Source: Owenweeksia hongkongensis DSM 17368 (lineage in GTDB: Bacteria > Bacteroidota > Bacteroidia > Flavobacteriales > Schleiferiaceae). From it: DNA of 64,000 nucleotides. The translations under genes were made by a program, and so were the position numbers. The notes beneath the pieces were generated by a model, which ran no database searches, was not told the origin of the DNA, and worked only from the letters and a program-made list of their open reading frames with translations. The stretch lies in the NCBI RefSeq assembly GCF_000236705.1, contig NC_016599.1, forward strand, positions 2,046,001 through 2,110,000. The letters run 5' to 3'. Numbering within the stretch: the stretch's first letter is position 1; each line of letters begins with the position of its first letter. This document shows positions 62,319 to 64,000 of this stretch, in pieces.

Positions 62319-62828
62319 ATGAATAAATTTATTCCTACCCTTTTCCTTAGTCTTATTTGCTCAATTGGTCTCTTAGCTCAAGAAGGGTTGCCTAGCATTC
62401 AAATTAAAGACCTAATGGGTAACCAAGTGGATGCATCTACTTTGAGTAATGACGGAAAACCTATTGTTGTAAGCTTTTGGGCAACTTGGTGCAAACCATG
62501 TATTCGCGAGCTAAGCACCATTAATGATGACTACATTGACTGGCAGGATGAGACTGGTGTTAAGTTAATCGCTATTTCTATCGATGATAGCCGTTTATCA
62601 AGTAAGGTTCGTCCTTTTGTAACTGGCCAAGGCTGGGAATACGAGGTGTACTTAGATGAGAACTCTGAACTTAGACGTGCTTTAAATGTGAATAACATCC
62701 CTCATACTTTTTTACTTAACGGAGAAGGTGAGATCGTGTGGCAACACAATGGTTACATACCCGGTGATGAGGATCATTTATATGAGCTAATCACCAAATT
62801 GGTGAACGGAGAAGACATCAACGAGTAA
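62319..62828 (+). CDS. TlpA family disulfide reductase
   Basis: Periplasmic thioredoxin-fold protein of 169 residues. A signal peptide (MNKFIPTLFLSLICSIGLLAQ) is followed by the active site WATWCKPCIREL near residues 55-66 and the cis-Pro in NNIPHTFLLNGEGEIVW. The WCxxC motif with Lys-Pro is the TlpA/ResA reductant type. It lies between an Omp28-like protein gene and a DUF6029 gene, a repeated association in Bacteroidota. It likely reduces Cys pairs in exported proteins. Confidence 0.94.
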   Translation: MNKFIPTLFLSLICSIGLLAQEGLPSIQIKDLMGNQVDASTLSNDGKPIVVSFWATWCKPCIRELSTINDDYIDWQDETGVKLIAISIDDSRLSSKVRPFVTGQGWEYEVYLDENSELRRALNVNNIPHTFLLNGEGEIVWQHNGYIPGDEDHLYELITKLVNGEDINE

Positions 62829-62850
62829 AGCACCCAAACCCGCGTATTCT

Positions 62851-64000
62851 GTGAAAAAATTATTAGTCGCTACGGCTATATTAGCTGGAGCATATGGTTC
62901 ATTTGCCCAAAGCAAACTAGACTTAGGTCAGATTAGTGGAAACTTCCAAACTGATGCTCAATATTATTTTAGGGACTCCCTCATTGACCCAACGGGCGAG
63001 GCTTATCCGGATGAGCGCCTATTAACTACAGGTTTTTTAAACTTGACGTATACCCGCGGGAATTTTATGGCTGGTGTTCGTTATGAAAATTATCAAAATA
63101 ACCGTGTTGGTTTACCCCCCGGTTATAAAGGTGAAGGTATTACCTATCGCTACGCCCGCTACATGGGAGATAAAATAGATATTACCGTTGGTAATTTTTA
63201 TGAGCAATTTGGCTCCGGGCTTATTTTGAGAGCCTACGAGGAGCGAGGTCTGGGAATTGATAACAACCTTGATGGAGTTAGATTGAAGGTGACACCTGCT
63301 GATGGTCTTACCTATAGAGCAATTGTTGGACGCCAACGAAACTATTTTGATAAATCCAATAGCATTGTAAGAGGCTTTGATACTGACTGGAACATGAAAA
63401 ACTCACTGAAATGGGAAAGTAATATTAACCTGATTTTGGGAGCTGGTCTTGTAAGTAAGTACCAAGAATTTGACAGTCCCACTTACGAATACCCAAACAA
63501 TGTGGCTTCCGGAGCTTTACGCTTCAACCTGATTACAGGAGCATTTAATGTTTATGGTGAATATGCCTATAAGGCTAACGACCCGAGCGCAGATAACTTT
63601 GAAATTTATAAACCTGGAGAAGCCTTTTATCTAAGCGCTTCCTATGCAAAAAATAACTTCGGAGTTATTTTTAGTGCCAAACGATACGATAACTTTTCAT
63701 GGAGATCTCAGCCTAATACAGATCCTCAGCAATTACTACTTGGTTATCTGCCATCGGCCACCACATTACATACCTATACACTCCCAGCCCTGTATGCCTA
63801 CAATACAGTACTTACGGGTGAGCAAGGCTTTCAAATTGAAACCAGCTACAAGTTTCCTCGTAAAACAGCACTTGGTGGAAAATATGGAACCTACATAGGT
63901 CTTAGCGCTGCAGTAAGTAAGAGTATTGACAAAGAATATATAACTCGTGATGACGGCACTGGGGTGCAAACAATAAGTGGAACAGATGGATATAAGAGCG
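62851..64000 (+). CDS. DUF6029 family outer-membrane protein (3' truncated by window edge)
   Basis: The frame opens at GTG (62851) and runs to the window end without a stop, giving 383 visible residues. A signal peptide (VKKLLVATAILAGAYGSFAQ) is followed by KLDLGQISGNFQTDAQYYFR, LNLTYTRGNFMAGVRYENYQ, VTVGNFYEQFGSGLILR-like and RAYEERGLGIDNNLDGVRLK, matching DUF6029 proteins, which are predicted barrels found next to TlpA genes. The alternating strand pattern continues to the edge. It starts 22 bases after the tlpA stop, so the two are probably co-transcribed. Function unknown. Confidence 0.85.
   Translation, partial: MKKLLVATAILAGAYGSFAQSKLDLGQISGNFQTDAQYYFRDSLIDPTGEAYPDERLLTTGFLNLTYTRGNFMAGVRYENYQNNRVGLPPGYKGEGITYRYARYMGDKIDITVGNFYEQFGSGLILRAYEERGLGIDNNLDGVRLKVTPADGLTYRAIVGRQRNYFDKSNSIVRGFDTDWNMKNSLKWESNINLILGAGLVSKYQEFDSPTYEYPNNVASGALRFNLITGAFNVYGEYAYKANDPSADNFEIYKPGEAFYLSASYAKNNFGVIFSAKRYDNFSWRSQPNTDPQQLLLGYLPSATTLHTYTLPALYAYNTVLTGEQGFQIETSYKFPRKTALGGKYGTYIGLSAAVSKSIDKEYITRDDGTGVQTISGTDGYKS

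Overview
The window is a chromosome segment of a marine-type Bacteroidota bacterium, most likely in the Flavobacteriales (Cryomorphaceae/Schleiferiaceae-like; this rank is inferred). Evidence includes the giant type IX secretion translocon protein SprA, three secreted proteins with or likely served by T9SS sorting domains, the flavobacterial cytochrome oxidase assembly order (CyoE, two subunit III genes, subunit IV, SCO, DUF420), a mevalonate-pathway kinase/decarboxylase pair beside a UbiA prenyltransferase, and promoters of the Bacteroidota form TTTG-N17-21-TAnnTTTG. The DNA is AT-rich, about 40% G+C by eye. Gene density is high: no stretch over 300 bases lacks a gene, and I see no tRNA, rRNA, CRISPR array, transposase or phage gene.

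Layout. 1-9 kb: a PiT phosphate transporter cut by the left edge, a DUF4846 lipoprotein, an M20 dipeptidase, a four-gene operon of three paralogous lipoproteins plus a Nudix hydrolase, and a T9SS cargo protein. 8.3-13.1 kb (all minus): UbiA prenyltransferase, mevalonate kinase, diphosphomevalonate decarboxylase, FabD, a four-helix-bundle (S23/IVP) protein and QueD. Unusual 7-bp tandem arrays sit between several of these genes. 13.2-16.5 kb (minus): LemA with two TPM-domain proteins, then a MerR regulator and an M23 peptidase. 16.6-26.8 kb: AlaS, a beta-barrel protein, OmpH/Skp, an AlbA-domain protein, an AI-2E-family permease, a DUF1569 protein, a 7-TM protein and a POT peptide transporter. 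26.8-31.3 kb: LLM oxidoreductase, SDR, cytochrome P450 and an unrecognised overlapping gene pair. 31.3-40.6 kb: urocanate hydratase, DUF5522, an RRM protein, SDR, VOC protein, glycosyltransferase, hybrid histidine kinase, Tag and TsaB. 40.6-47.8 kb (minus): TolC/HlyD efflux pair and the oxidase cluster. 48-59.2 kb (minus): CysQ, two TonB paralogs, VanZ-like protein, GcvH, SprA and RuvA. 59.3-64 kb: a T9SS cargo, an Omp28-like T9SS protein, a TlpA thioredoxin and a DUF6029 protein cut by the right edge.

Working together: SprA exports the sorting-domain proteins; CyoE makes heme o for the oxidase whose subunits III and IV and copper chaperone SCO follow it; the mevalonate enzymes supply isoprenoid precursors to the neighbouring prenyltransferase; LemA and the TPM proteins form an envelope operon.

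The most unusual content is not protein-coding. Two classes of degenerate short tandem repeats are built on palindromic cores: AGTACT plus one base (7-bp period, three arrays, two of them bracketing the four-helix-bundle gene) and GTTRAC-like plus two bases (8-bp period, two arrays in inverted orientation between cysQ and cyoE). A perfect 14-bp inverted repeat also lies just upstream of the RRM gene promoter.
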